Shown here: one piece after another, positions 1-6,729 of the stretch | How positions within the stretch are numbered: position 1 is the stretch's first letter | Layout of the letters: each line of letters starts with the position of its first letter | From: Lachnospiraceae bacterium | GTDB lineage: Bacteria; Bacillota; Clostridia; Lachnospirales; Lachnospiraceae | DNA: 40,076 bases | Direction: 5' to 3' | NCBI GenBank assembly: GCA_030527645.1 | Contig: JAUNAJ010000022.1 | Coordinates: forward strand, 1-40,076 | Notes under the pieces: model-generated | Seen by the model: only the letters and a program-made list of their open reading frames with translations | The model's database searches: none | Told to the model about the DNA's origin: nothing | Made by a program: the position numbers and the translations under genes

Positions 1-62
1 AACATGAGAAAAGATGTTTAACAATATATATGCGGTTTTGAAGGTATGTCCTTCAAGCGAAC

Positions 63-136
63 GGCCCGGTGGCTCAGCTGGTTAGAGCGCCGCCCTGTCA
101 CGGCGGAGGTCGACGGTTCGAACCCGTTCCGGGTCG
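63..136 (+). tRNA. tRNA-Asp (anticodon GTC)
   Basis: A 74-nt cloverleaf. The acceptor GGCCCGG pairs with CCGGGTC and G is the discriminator base. The anticodon arm CCGCC-CTGTCAC-GGCGG gives anticodon GTC, and the T arm has GGTTCGAACC. CCA is not encoded. It is the first of three tRNAs spaced 13 to 15 nt apart, which are probably cut from one transcript. The promoter lies outside the window or is not visible in the first 60 nt, which hold only a 7-bp hairpin (38-56). Confidence 0.97.
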
Positions 137-149
137 CTTTTCTAAATAT

Positions 150-222
150 GGGGTCTTAGCTCAGCTGGGAGAGCATCTGCCTTACAAGCAGAGGGTCACA
201 GGTTCGAGCCCTGTAGGCCCCA
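150..222 (+). tRNA. tRNA-Val (anticodon TAC)
   Basis: A 73-nt cloverleaf. The acceptor GGGGTCT pairs with AGGCCCC and the discriminator is A. The anticodon loop CTTACAA carries TAC, and the T arm is ACAGG-TTCGAGC-CCTGT. It is the middle gene of the Asp-Val-Met cluster, and CCA is not encoded. Confidence 0.97.
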
Positions 223-237
223 TTTTTAACAGAATAT

Positions 238-311
238 GGCGAGATAGCTCAGTTGGCTAGAGCACACGGTTCATACCCGTGGTGTCGAGGGTTCAAATCC
301 CCCTCTCGCTA
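238..311 (+). tRNA. tRNA-Met (anticodon CAT)
   Basis: A 74-nt cloverleaf. The acceptor GGCGAGA pairs with TCTCGCT through a G-U first pair, and the discriminator is A. The anticodon stem CACGG/CCGTG encloses TTCATAC (anticodon CAT). The T stem has one A-C mismatch. The complete first pair argues against an initiator tRNA. A tRNA-Ile2 with lysidine-modified CAT cannot be excluded from the sequence. It is the last gene of the cluster and is followed at once by a terminator. Confidence 0.93.
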
Positions 312-313
312 TT

Positions 314-343
314 AAAAAAGAATCCCAACGGGGTTCTTTTTTT
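314..343 (+). terminator. Rho-independent terminator of the tRNA cluster
   Basis: GAATCCC (320-326) pairs with GGGGTTC (330-336) around a 3-nt loop. An A-run precedes the stem and a T-run of about 8 follows it. It lies 2 nt after tRNA-Met. Confidence 0.92.
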
Positions 344-344
344 A

Positions 345-452
345 TTGCGCGAACAATAAGCCATGCGGACATGCTTGCATGTTCATATGGCGGCTGTCTC
401 GAGAACAGTAATAAGCGTGTTTCTCGTAGTTATATTGAATACACACTGCACT
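345..452 (+). repeat. Dispersed three-hairpin intergenic repeat, copy 1
   Basis: Starts with GCGCGAACAAT right after the tRNA terminator and runs through GTGTTTCTCGTAGTT. It matches 11663-11760 nearly base for base over the first 50 nt. The shared parts are the palindromic segment around GGACATGCTTGCATGT, CATATGGCG, and the 3' GCGTGTTTCTC. The inner part (about 398-415) is diverged, but CGAGAACA can still pair with TGTTTCTCG across one bulge. No reading frame here looks coding. Confidence 0.8.
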
Positions 453-521
453 TGCATTCGTACTTCAGACGATATATCCTAATAGTGGGCTCATTTCGAG
501 GAGTAAGAAAGGAAAAATTAT

Positions 522-1241
522 ATGGATTACTATATTGCAAGTTGTGTATTCACTTCACAGTTCCCGAATCTCAGCAGACGCATTCAGAATTATATCTCTG
601 ACAGATATCAGATGGAGGTTGTACGGTGCTGTACACCAAAATATAAATTAAAGGAATTCACCGAAAGGATGCCGGAGGATTATCAATGCGACTGGTCAGC
701 TTTAGCAGATACTGCACACTGGAAACCTGGCGACACTGCATGGTCTCTTTGCCACAACTGCAGCAATATTGTGGAGGAAACCGCTGAGAAAGTGGAGGCA
801 AGATCCTTATGGGAATTGATTTTACAGGATCACACCTTTGCGTATCCTGATTTTCAAGGCAGAACTATGTCGGTACAGGACTGTTGGAGATCCAGACATC
901 GCAGAACGGAGCAGGATGCGGTCAGAGAGCTGTTGAAGAGAATGAATATCACAGCTATAGAGGTGGAAAAGAACTTTGAGAAGACGGACTTTTGCGGAAA
1001 CAGTCTTCTGCGTCCTCAGCCTCCAAGAAATCCTGTGCTTGCGCCCAAATACTATAAGGAGAATATTGAGGGGCTTTTCCTTCCGCATACAGAAGAGGAG
1101 CAGACTGAACGCATGAAAGAATACTGCAGGCAATATGAAACACGAGAGGTAATCTGCTATTGCCACTATTGTCTGGAAGGCTTAAAGACAGGGGGAGTTC
1201 AGGGGTATCATATTGCTGAACTGCTGTTTTCCGAGGAATAA
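522..1241 (+). CDS. Cysteine-rich hypothetical protein, possibly CCG-domain-like
   Basis: A 239-residue soluble protein with no signal peptide or membrane segment. I do not recognise a named family with certainty. Cysteines fall in a pattern close to the CCG (HdrB-type) Fe-S domain: C8, the pair C36-C37, then C77-x2-C80 (LCHNCS). Further cysteines are C121, C158 and a C-terminal cluster C212/C214/C217 (CYCHYC). That spacing suggests an Fe-S or zinc site, perhaps in disulfide or thiol redox chemistry; this is inference. An AGGAG at about 498 and an AAAGGA nearer the ATG support the start. The gene stands alone between the tRNA cluster and the first DUF975 gene. Confidence 0.72.
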   Translation: MDYYIASCVFTSQFPNLSRRIQNYISDRYQMEVVRCCTPKYKLKEFTERMPEDYQCDWSALADTAHWKPGDTAWSLCHNCSNIVEETAEKVEARSLWELILQDHTFAYPDFQGRTMSVQDCWRSRHRRTEQDAVRELLKRMNITAIEVEKNFEKTDFCGNSLLRPQPPRNPVLAPKYYKENIEGLFLPHTEEEQTERMKEYCRQYETREVICYCHYCLEGLKTGGVQGYHIAELLFSEE

Positions 1242-1245
1242 AGTT

Positions 1246-1297
1246 AAGGTTATATGAAGGTTAATCCTATTTTTCTGAAAGACTGTTTTTGTAAGAT
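1246..1297 (+). promoter_or_regulatory. Activator-type promoter of DUF975 gene 1
   Basis: Two direct repeats, AAGGTTAT (1246) and AAGGTTAA (1257), are spaced 11 bp. This is the helical spacing used by OmpR/PhoP-family response regulators. A TAAGAT -10 follows at 1292-1297 with no good -35. The block from the repeats through the -10 is almost identical to 5841-5894 upstream of the second DUF975 gene, so both copies were kept under the same control. The identity of the activator is inferred. Confidence 0.6.
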
Positions 1298-1369
1298 AAC
1301 ATCATCAAGAACAGCAAAGAACAAAATCACAAAGGTTTGTTCAATAAAAAAGAAAAGAGGATTAAGAAC

Positions 1370-1945
1370 ATGACAAAAAGAAATTTCAGCGAAATCAAGG
1401 CAAGTGCAAGAAAGAATCTGAAGGGAAATCTGGGAACGAGTTTTCTGGCAGAGGTTGCCGGAACTTCCATCAACATGGTTGCAACGATCATCCCCTTTGG
1501 TGGAACGATTATCTCAGGTCCTATTGATGTAGGAACTCAGGGGATTTACGTAAAGAATACGGATCAGGAGAAACCAAGATTTCTGGATTTGTTCAATGGA
1601 TTTAAAGAAAATTTCGGAGAAAACTTTCTGATGAGACTGGTAAAGAGTATTTTCATCTTCCTGTGGTCACTTCTCTTTATTATTCCGGGTCTTGTAAAAA
1701 GTTATTCCTATGCAATGACAGAATATCTGATGGCAAGAAATCAGGGAATGACCGCGATGGAAGCCATCAGAGAGAGCAGAAGATTAATGAATGGCAATAA
1801 AATGCGGCTGTTTCTTCTGAACCTTTCCTTCATCGGATGGACACTTCTTTTGGGTGTGACCCTTGGCCTTGCTGCTTTCTATGTAGTTCCGTATATGAAA
1901 ACAGCAAAAACAGAGTTTTTCAATGATATCTATTTTGCAGCGTAA
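1370..1945 (+). CDS. DUF975 family integral membrane protein (paralogue 1)
   Basis: 191 residues from the ATG at 1370, which has AAGAGG 10 nt upstream; an earlier in-frame ATG at 1337 lacks a site. The N-terminal FSEIKASARKNLKGNLGTSF motif, the LFNGFKENFGENF segment and several hydrophobic helices define DUF975, whose function is unknown. The motif AMTEYLMARNQGMTAMEAI precedes the last helices. The second copy at 5967-6539 is closely similar along its whole length, including the end (YVVPYMKTAK.EF.NDIYFA). It is monocistronic, with its own promoter upstream and a terminator downstream. Confidence 0.9.
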   Translation: MTKRNFSEIKASARKNLKGNLGTSFLAEVAGTSINMVATIIPFGGTIISGPIDVGTQGIYVKNTDQEKPRFLDLFNGFKENFGENFLMRLVKSIFIFLWSLLFIIPGLVKSYSYAMTEYLMARNQGMTAMEAIRESRRLMNGNKMRLFLLNLSFIGWTLLLGVTLGLAAFYVVPYMKTAKTEFFNDIYFAA

Positions 1946-1967
1946 TTATTAATATCGGAAACAAAGA

Positions 1968-2015
1968 GAACAAATTTCCATATTCTAAGAACATGGAAAT
2001 CTGTTCTTTTTTTTT
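1968..2015 (+). terminator. Rho-independent terminator after DUF975 gene 1
   Basis: GAACAAATTTCCAT (1968-1981) pairs with ATGGAAATCTGTTC (1993-2006) with one A-C mismatch. A run of about 9 T follows. Confidence 0.92.
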
Positions 2016-2083
2016 GCAAATGATAAGATTATCTCAACAAAAGAAATACAACATTCAACATAAAAAAAGATGGAGGAAAAAAG

Positions 2084-3403
2084 ATGAAAAGATTAACAGC
2101 ACTTGGATTAGCAGCAATGATCGCGGTTTCACTTTCTGCATGCGGATCCGGAGATTCTGCACAATCAGGCGGATCAACGGCAAATTCATCAGCATCTGCA
2201 GATGAATTACAGGCTGCGATATGGGACAACAACCAGCTGGACGGACTTCAGAGAATTGCTGATGAGTGGTCTGAGACTTCAGGCGTGAAGGTAAACATTG
2301 AAGTAATCACATGGACAGAGTACTGGACCCTCCTTGAGGCAGGTGCTTCCGGCGGAGAACTTCCGGATGTGTTCTGGATGCATATCAATGAAGCAGAAAA
2401 ATACATGGCAGGAGATGTTCTCCTGAATCTGGATGAGTACATAGCCGCTGATGAGACGATGGATATGAATAATTATTATGACGGCATCGTAGGATTATAT
2501 CAGTATGATGGATCGCAGTATGCAATTCCTAAGGATCATGATACCATTGCTCTTCTGTATAACAAAGAAATTTTCGACAGATACGGTATTGAATATCCTA
2601 CTGATGACTGGGACTGGGAGAAATATGCGGAAGTGGCAGCCGAGATTACTGAGGCAGGCAAGGACGACGGTGTATTTGGAACTGCAATGAACACAGACGA
2701 CGGTCAGGACGGCTATTATAATCTGATCTATGGATTTGGCGGTGAGCTGCTGAATGAGGAGAAGACAGAATCCGGTATGGATAGTGAGGAAACAATCGAA
2801 GCTATGACATGGATCGGTGATAAACTGATTCCTTCTATGCCGGCGCAGGATGTTATGACAGAATCCAATCCTGACAACCTGTTCCTGAGCGGAACGGTAG
2901 GTATGATGCTTCAGGGCTCCTGGATGGTGAATACCTTCTATCAGAGTGAAAATGCAGAATATTATGCATGGGCACAGATTCCGTATGCGGATCAGAACGG
3001 AAACGGAAGCTGCGATGCAGGAGAAAGAATCTCTTTGTATAATGGTCTTGGATGGGCGATTGCAGCAAATACAGCTGATCCGCAGACAGCATATGATCTT
3101 GTAGCTGCATTCGGTTCTGAGGAAGGTCAGAAAAAACAGGCTGAGTATGGCGTGACCATGGCAGCATTCAAGGGATGTTCAGATTCTTTCGTAGCTGCCT
3201 TTGAAGGCATGGATCTGACACCGTTCCTTGAGGTGGAAGAGAACGGAACACTGATTCAGCATCCATATTCAAGATACACTACTCAGTGGGAGGGTGCATT
3301 TACTACAGATCTGGTACCTGCATGGCAGGATCCATCCATCATGGAACAGACCTGCGTGGACATCGCTGAAAAAATGAATGACATTCTTGCATCAGAAAAC
3401 TAA
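2084..3403 (+). CDS. Extracellular solute-binding lipoprotein (carbohydrate ABC transporter family 1)
   Basis: A 439-residue sugar-type substrate-binding protein. It has a lipoprotein signal: MKRLTALGLAAMIAVSLSAC, lipobox L-S-A-C with the lipidated C20. A Ser/Gly-rich linker follows, then the SBP_bac_1 fold, with WMHINEA and a conserved FLSGTVGMMLQGSW segment. The mature protein would sit on the outer face of the membrane and deliver an oligosaccharide to a CUT1 permease. No permease or ATPase gene lies nearby, so it must use proteins encoded elsewhere. The next genes, an AraC regulator and an alpha-galactosidase, suggest an alpha-galactoside such as melibiose or raffinose. GGAGG lies 7 nt before the ATG. 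Confidence 0.93.
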   Translation: MKRLTALGLAAMIAVSLSACGSGDSAQSGGSTANSSASADELQAAIWDNNQLDGLQRIADEWSETSGVKVNIEVITWTEYWTLLEAGASGGELPDVFWMHINEAEKYMAGDVLLNLDEYIAADETMDMNNYYDGIVGLYQYDGSQYAIPKDHDTIALLYNKEIFDRYGIEYPTDDWDWEKYAEVAAEITEAGKDDGVFGTAMNTDDGQDGYYNLIYGFGGELLNEEKTESGMDSEETIEAMTWIGDKLIPSMPAQDVMTESNPDNLFLSGTVGMMLQGSWMVNTFYQSENAEYYAWAQIPYADQNGNGSCDAGERISLYNGLGWAIAANTADPQTAYDLVAAFGSEEGQKKQAEYGVTMAAFKGCSDSFVAAFEGMDLTPFLEVEENGTLIQHPYSRYTTQWEGAFTTDLVPAWQDPSIMEQTCVDIAEKMNDILASEN

Positions 3404-3410
3404 AGAATAA

Positions 3411-3441
3411 TTTACTCCCCCTCGGAAGATTACGGTATACT
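3411..3441 (+). promoter_or_regulatory. Putative promoter of the araC-alpha-galactosidase genes
   Basis: TTTACT (3411) and TATACT (3436-3441) with a 19-bp spacer, or TTACTC with 18 bp. Downstream, in the leader, CAGAGCAGA (3481-3489) pairs with TCTGCTCTG (3512-3520). That hairpin ends shortly before the ribosome site and has no T-run. Confidence 0.45.
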
Positions 3442-3545
3442 AGCGGTAGAGAGCTGTACGTAATCACATCGAACGACAGTCAGAGCAGATCAGGCTGCTG
3501 TGAATGCAATCTCTGCTCTGTCTGACGAGATCGAGGGAGGATGTT

Positions 3546-4418
3546 ATGAAACATACGGATACGATGGAACGAAATAAATATTACCATTGTCTGGAATATG
3601 ACCATGATCAGCAGGGAGATATATGCCTGATCTCCTGTGGAATGGAAGAGTGTGATCCGGGAGTTGTATATGGAGATGGAGTCAGAGACTGCTATCATCT
3701 CCATATTATTCTTTCGGGTAAGGGGATTCTTAAAATCGGAGACCAGATATTATATCCCCGCTTTGGTCAGATGTTTCTGCTGAAGGATAATGAATATGCT
3801 TATTATCAGGCGGACGAAAAGGATCCCTGGAAATACTGCTGGGTTACCTATAAGGGAACTGATGCAAGACGACTGTCTGATGAGATTGGATTCGGCGACG
3901 GGATTTATTGTCTGGATTCCGCGAAGGAGGCAGAGGAATTTTTTTCACTGATCCGAAGAATGCATGAAAAACCGGAGATGAATTATATCAATGATCTCCG
4001 AAGGAAAGGGATCCTTCTTGAATTCCTGGCACTCGCACCGGAATCTACTGCTGCGGCAGGAGTGAGTCAGGTAAAAAAATATGAATATTCACCTGAAGTC
4101 TATGTGCAGCGCGCAATTGAGTTTATTCAATATAATTATTCGACGATACGAGTTGCCGATGTGATCGAATATGTTGGTTTCACCAGATCTTACTTTACAA
4201 CTCTTTTTAAGCGGCAGACCGGGAGATCCATTCAGGAATATATTAAACAAATTCGTTTGAGACGCAGCTGTGAACTGCTGCAGACAACAGACCGGAAAAT
4301 CGGAGATATTGCCGAGAAGGTCGGTTACCCTGATCAGCTGGCATTTTCAAAAATATTTAAGGCAGCTTACGGGTTAAGTCCGGCAGCATTCAGGAAAGAG
4401 CAGAATACTGTTATGTAA
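3546..4418 (+). CDS. AraC family transcriptional regulator
   Basis: 290 residues from the ATG at 3546, placed 5 nt after GGGAGG; the longer frame from 3504 has no site. The N-terminal half is a cupin-like AraC ligand domain (GKGILKIGDQILYPRFGQ region). The last 100 residues hold the double helix-turn-helix: VADVIEYVGFTRSYFTTLFK, then IGDIAEKVGYPDQLAFSKIF and a typical GLSPAAFRK end. It lies 28 nt upstream of an alpha-galactosidase gene, the usual arrangement of raffinose/melibiose regulators of the MsmR type. It probably senses the sugar and activates this locus; the ligand is inferred. Confidence 0.93.
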   Translation: MKHTDTMERNKYYHCLEYDHDQQGDICLISCGMEECDPGVVYGDGVRDCYHLHIILSGKGILKIGDQILYPRFGQMFLLKDNEYAYYQADEKDPWKYCWVTYKGTDARRLSDEIGFGDGIYCLDSAKEAEEFFSLIRRMHEKPEMNYINDLRRKGILLEFLALAPESTAAAGVSQVKKYEYSPEVYVQRAIEFIQYNYSTIRVADVIEYVGFTRSYFTTLFKRQTGRSIQEYIKQIRLRRSCELLQTTDRKIGDIAEKVGYPDQLAFSKIFKAAYGLSPAAFRKEQNTVM

Positions 4419-4446
4419 AGGTGCAGGCAGACACAGGAGAAGAGAA

Positions 4447-5598
4447 ATGAGAGAAACTATGATATGTCCAACACCTCCCATGGGGTGGAATTCCTGGAAT
4501 ACTTTTTATGATAAGATCAATGAGTCACTGATCCGGGAGACCGCGGATGCAATTGTAGAAAGCGGGCTGAAGGATGCAGGCTATGAGTATCTGATCATTG
4601 ATGACTGCTGGAGCATGAAGGAAAGAGATGCACAGGGAAATCTTGTTCCTGATCCTGAAAAATTCCCCGGTGGAATAAAAGCCGCGGCTGATTATGTGCA
4701 CGAAAAAGGATTGAAATTCGGAATCTATTCCTGCTGCGGAACACGAACCTGTGCGGGATACCCCGGAAGTTTTGAACATGAATTTCAGGATGCTGCACAA
4801 TTTGCCGAATGGGGCGTGGATTATCTGAAGTATGACAACTGCAGCAGACCAAGATCCCAGGGCACCGAAATGCTGTATCGAAGAATGAGTATGGCACTCA
4901 GGAGTACAGGCAGAGATATTGTTCTTGCAGCCTGTCAGTGGGGAACGGAAAATGTTCACCGCTGGATCCGTTCGACCGGAGCACATACCTTCCGATCTAC
5001 AGTTGATATCCAGGACAGCTGGAACTCTATTGAGACGATTGTATCATCTCAGCTGGAACTGCAGGCATTCGGCAGTGCGGACTGTTTCAACGATATGGAT
5101 ATGCTTGTGGTGGGAATGAACGGCGGAGGATTTAATCCAGAGACAAAAATGGGAGGATGTACAGAGGCAGAATATCAGACACATTTTGCACTCTGGGCCA
5201 TGATGAATTCTCCTCTTATCATTGGATGCGATGTAAGAGAGCTGTCCAAAGAAGCAGGAAACATTCTTATGAATGCTGATCTGATTGCGATCAATCAGGA
5301 CAGTGAATGCAGAAGCGCTTATCAGGTGGATGTATATGAATCGCCGGATTCCTTTATTCTGGTAAAACCGTTGAGTAATAACGAGTATGCAGTGGGATAT
5401 TTCAATTTTGGCGACAGTAAAGCAAATGTTACCCTGAATTTCTGGGATATGGGACTGTCATCAGCTGCGGGATATGGTATGGACGTATATGACTGCCTGG
5501 ATCATCAGAGCATCGGTATCAAGAGGGAATATATGACGGTACAGATTCCTGCTCATGGATGCAGAATAGTTAGAATGAAGCCAAAGGGAATGTCATGA
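4447..5598 (+). CDS. Alpha-galactosidase, glycoside hydrolase family 27
   Basis: A 383-residue cytoplasmic retaining alpha-galactosidase that would release galactose from melibiose/raffinose-type sugars. It starts with the family signature PPMGWNSWNTF. YLIIDDCW is the second conserved strand. The nucleophile is D130 in GVDYLKYDNC and the acid/base is D187 in STVDIQDSW. A short beta-sandwich C-terminal domain follows from about residue 290. There is no signal peptide, so the substrate must be imported first, which fits the upstream binding protein. Length and motifs are complete for GH27. The 3' end overlaps the next small gene by 4 nt (ATGA). Confidence 0.95.
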   Translation: MRETMICPTPPMGWNSWNTFYDKINESLIRETADAIVESGLKDAGYEYLIIDDCWSMKERDAQGNLVPDPEKFPGGIKAAADYVHEKGLKFGIYSCCGTRTCAGYPGSFEHEFQDAAQFAEWGVDYLKYDNCSRPRSQGTEMLYRRMSMALRSTGRDIVLAACQWGTENVHRWIRSTGAHTFRSTVDIQDSWNSIETIVSSQLELQAFGSADCFNDMDMLVVGMNGGGFNPETKMGGCTEAEYQTHFALWAMMNSPLIIGCDVRELSKEAGNILMNADLIAINQDSECRSAYQVDVYESPDSFILVKPLSNNEYAVGYFNFGDSKANVTLNFWDMGLSSAAGYGMDVYDCLDHQSIGIKREYMTVQIPAHGCRIVRMKPKGMS

Positions 5599-5804
5599 TC
5601 AGAGCATGTATGCAATGCAGCTCCGCACTCTCCGGAGACGAGGTTGCACTCAATCGAAAATTGATTTCCCGATCCGTGAAGGATTGTCGCTGCCTGACTT
5701 GTCTGTCTTCCTATTTTTCTGTAAGAAGAGAACAGCTGGAGGATCTGATCGAGTATTATCATAAGAGCGGAACCTGTATTCTGTTTGCAAAAGAAGAGAC
5801 ATAA
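5595..5804 (+). CDS. Small Cys-rich hypothetical protein
   Basis: 69 residues, translationally coupled to the alpha-galactosidase through an ATGA overlap, with AAAGGG 7 nt upstream. It carries CMQC near the N-terminus (C5, C8), CRCLTC in the middle (about 32-37) and one late Cys, arranged like a small zinc-binding module. The helix EQLEDLIEYYHKSGTC follows. I do not recognise a named family. The coding look (balanced codons, RBS, coupling) makes it a real gene. Its link to galactoside use is only positional. Confidence 0.7.
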   Translation: MIRACMQCSSALSGDEVALNRKLISRSVKDCRCLTCLSSYFSVRREQLEDLIEYYHKSGTCILFAKEET

Positions 5805-5840
5805 TCATTCATCAGTGATTCTTACTATTTCTTGTTCTTG

Positions 5841-5894
5841 TTAAGGTTATGTTAAGGTTTATCCAATTTTTCTGAAAGACTGTTTTTGTAAGAT
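5841..5894 (+). promoter_or_regulatory. Activator-type promoter of DUF975 gene 2
   Basis: Direct repeats TTAAGGTTATG (5841-5851) and TTAAGGTTTAT (5852-5862) form two 11-bp units, followed by a conserved TCTGAAAGACTGTTTTTG and a TAAGAT -10 (5889-5894). It is nearly identical to 1246-1297. The repeats sit where an OmpR-family activator would touch polymerase at a promoter with a poor -35. Confidence 0.62.
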
Positions 5895-5966
5895 TACACC
5901 ATCAAAAAACAGCAGAGAGCAGGCAATAAAAATGCCGTTCCATATAAAGAAAAGAGGGTGAACAAT

Positions 5967-6539
5967 ATGAAAAGAAATTTCAGTGAAATAAAAGCAAGTG
6001 CAAGAGAAAGTCTGAAAGGAAATCTGGGAACGAGTCTTCTGGCAGTAATTGCCGGAAACGCCTTAAACATGATCTCTACAGTGATTCCATTCGGCGGTTT
6101 GATTACGTGCGGTCCACTCAGTGTGGGAATTGAAGGGATCTATGTGAAGGATACGGATCGGGAGACACCGAAATTCCGGGATCTGTTTCTGGGATTTAAA
6201 GAAAACTTCGGGGAAAACTTCCTGCTGGGCCTGGTAAAGAGAATCTTCCTTCTTCTGTGGACCCTTCTTTTCATCATTCCCGGTGTGATAAAAGGCTATT
6301 CCTATGCAATGACAGAATATCTGATGGCAAGGAACAGTGAGCTGACTGCTATGGATGCAATCAGAGAGAGCAGAAGGCTGATGAACGGTAATAAGATGAG
6401 ACTGTTTCTTCTGGAGCTGTCCTTCATCGGCTGGATCCTTCTTGCGATTGCAACGTTAGGTCTTGCTTCGCTCTATGTAGTTCCCTATATGAAAACAGCA
6501 AAAATCGAATTTTACAATGATATCTATTTCGCAGACTGA
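5967..6539 (+). CDS. DUF975 family integral membrane protein (paralogue 2)
   Basis: 190 residues from the ATG at 5967, with AAGAGGG 9 nt upstream; the in-frame GTG at 5958 is too close to that site. Same architecture as the copy at 1370-1945: FSEIKASARESLKGNLGTS, then LFLGFKENFGENF, then helices ending in YVVPYMKTAKIEFYNDIYFA. The function of DUF975 is not known. The two genes and their promoters look like one duplication, with a binding-protein/alpha-galactosidase segment now between them. A terminator follows at 6596. Confidence 0.9.
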   Translation: MKRNFSEIKASARESLKGNLGTSLLAVIAGNALNMISTVIPFGGLITCGPLSVGIEGIYVKDTDRETPKFRDLFLGFKENFGENFLLGLVKRIFLLLWTLLFIIPGVIKGYSYAMTEYLMARNSELTAMDAIRESRRLMNGNKMRLFLLELSFIGWILLAIATLGLASLYVVPYMKTAKIEFYNDIYFAD

Positions 6540-6595
6540 TGCAGCAGGTAGCAAATAGATCGAGAGTATTTACAGCAGATCATTCCGATAAACGG

Positions 6596-6647
6596 GGCTG
6601 CAGTATATGTGATACTATATGACATATACTGCGGCCTGTTTTTGTTT
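6596..6647 (+). terminator. Rho-independent terminator after DUF975 gene 2
   Basis: A 14-bp stem, GGCTGCAGTATATG (6596-6609) with CATATACTGCGGCC (6623-6636), one G-U pair, then TGTTTTTGTTT. Confidence 0.9.
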
Positions 6648-6674
6648 ATTAGTTCACAATCGTGGTTCCTTTCA

Positions 6675-6703
6675 TTGACATTTTTCCTCGTTGCAGATAC
6701 TAT
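6675..6703 (+). promoter_or_regulatory. Sigma-A promoter of the cardiolipin synthase gene
   Basis: A perfect TTGACA (6675-6680), a 17-bp spacer and TACTAT (6698-6703). The start site would be near 6710, leaving a leader of only about 20 nt. Confidence 0.85.
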
Positions 6704-6729
6704 GATTGGAAACGGAGGGAATGATTATT

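Noticed and set aside
371-601. A 76-codon plus-strand frame
   Set aside because: It begins inside the dispersed repeat and overlaps the start of the Cys-rich protein gene; no Shine-Dalgarno.
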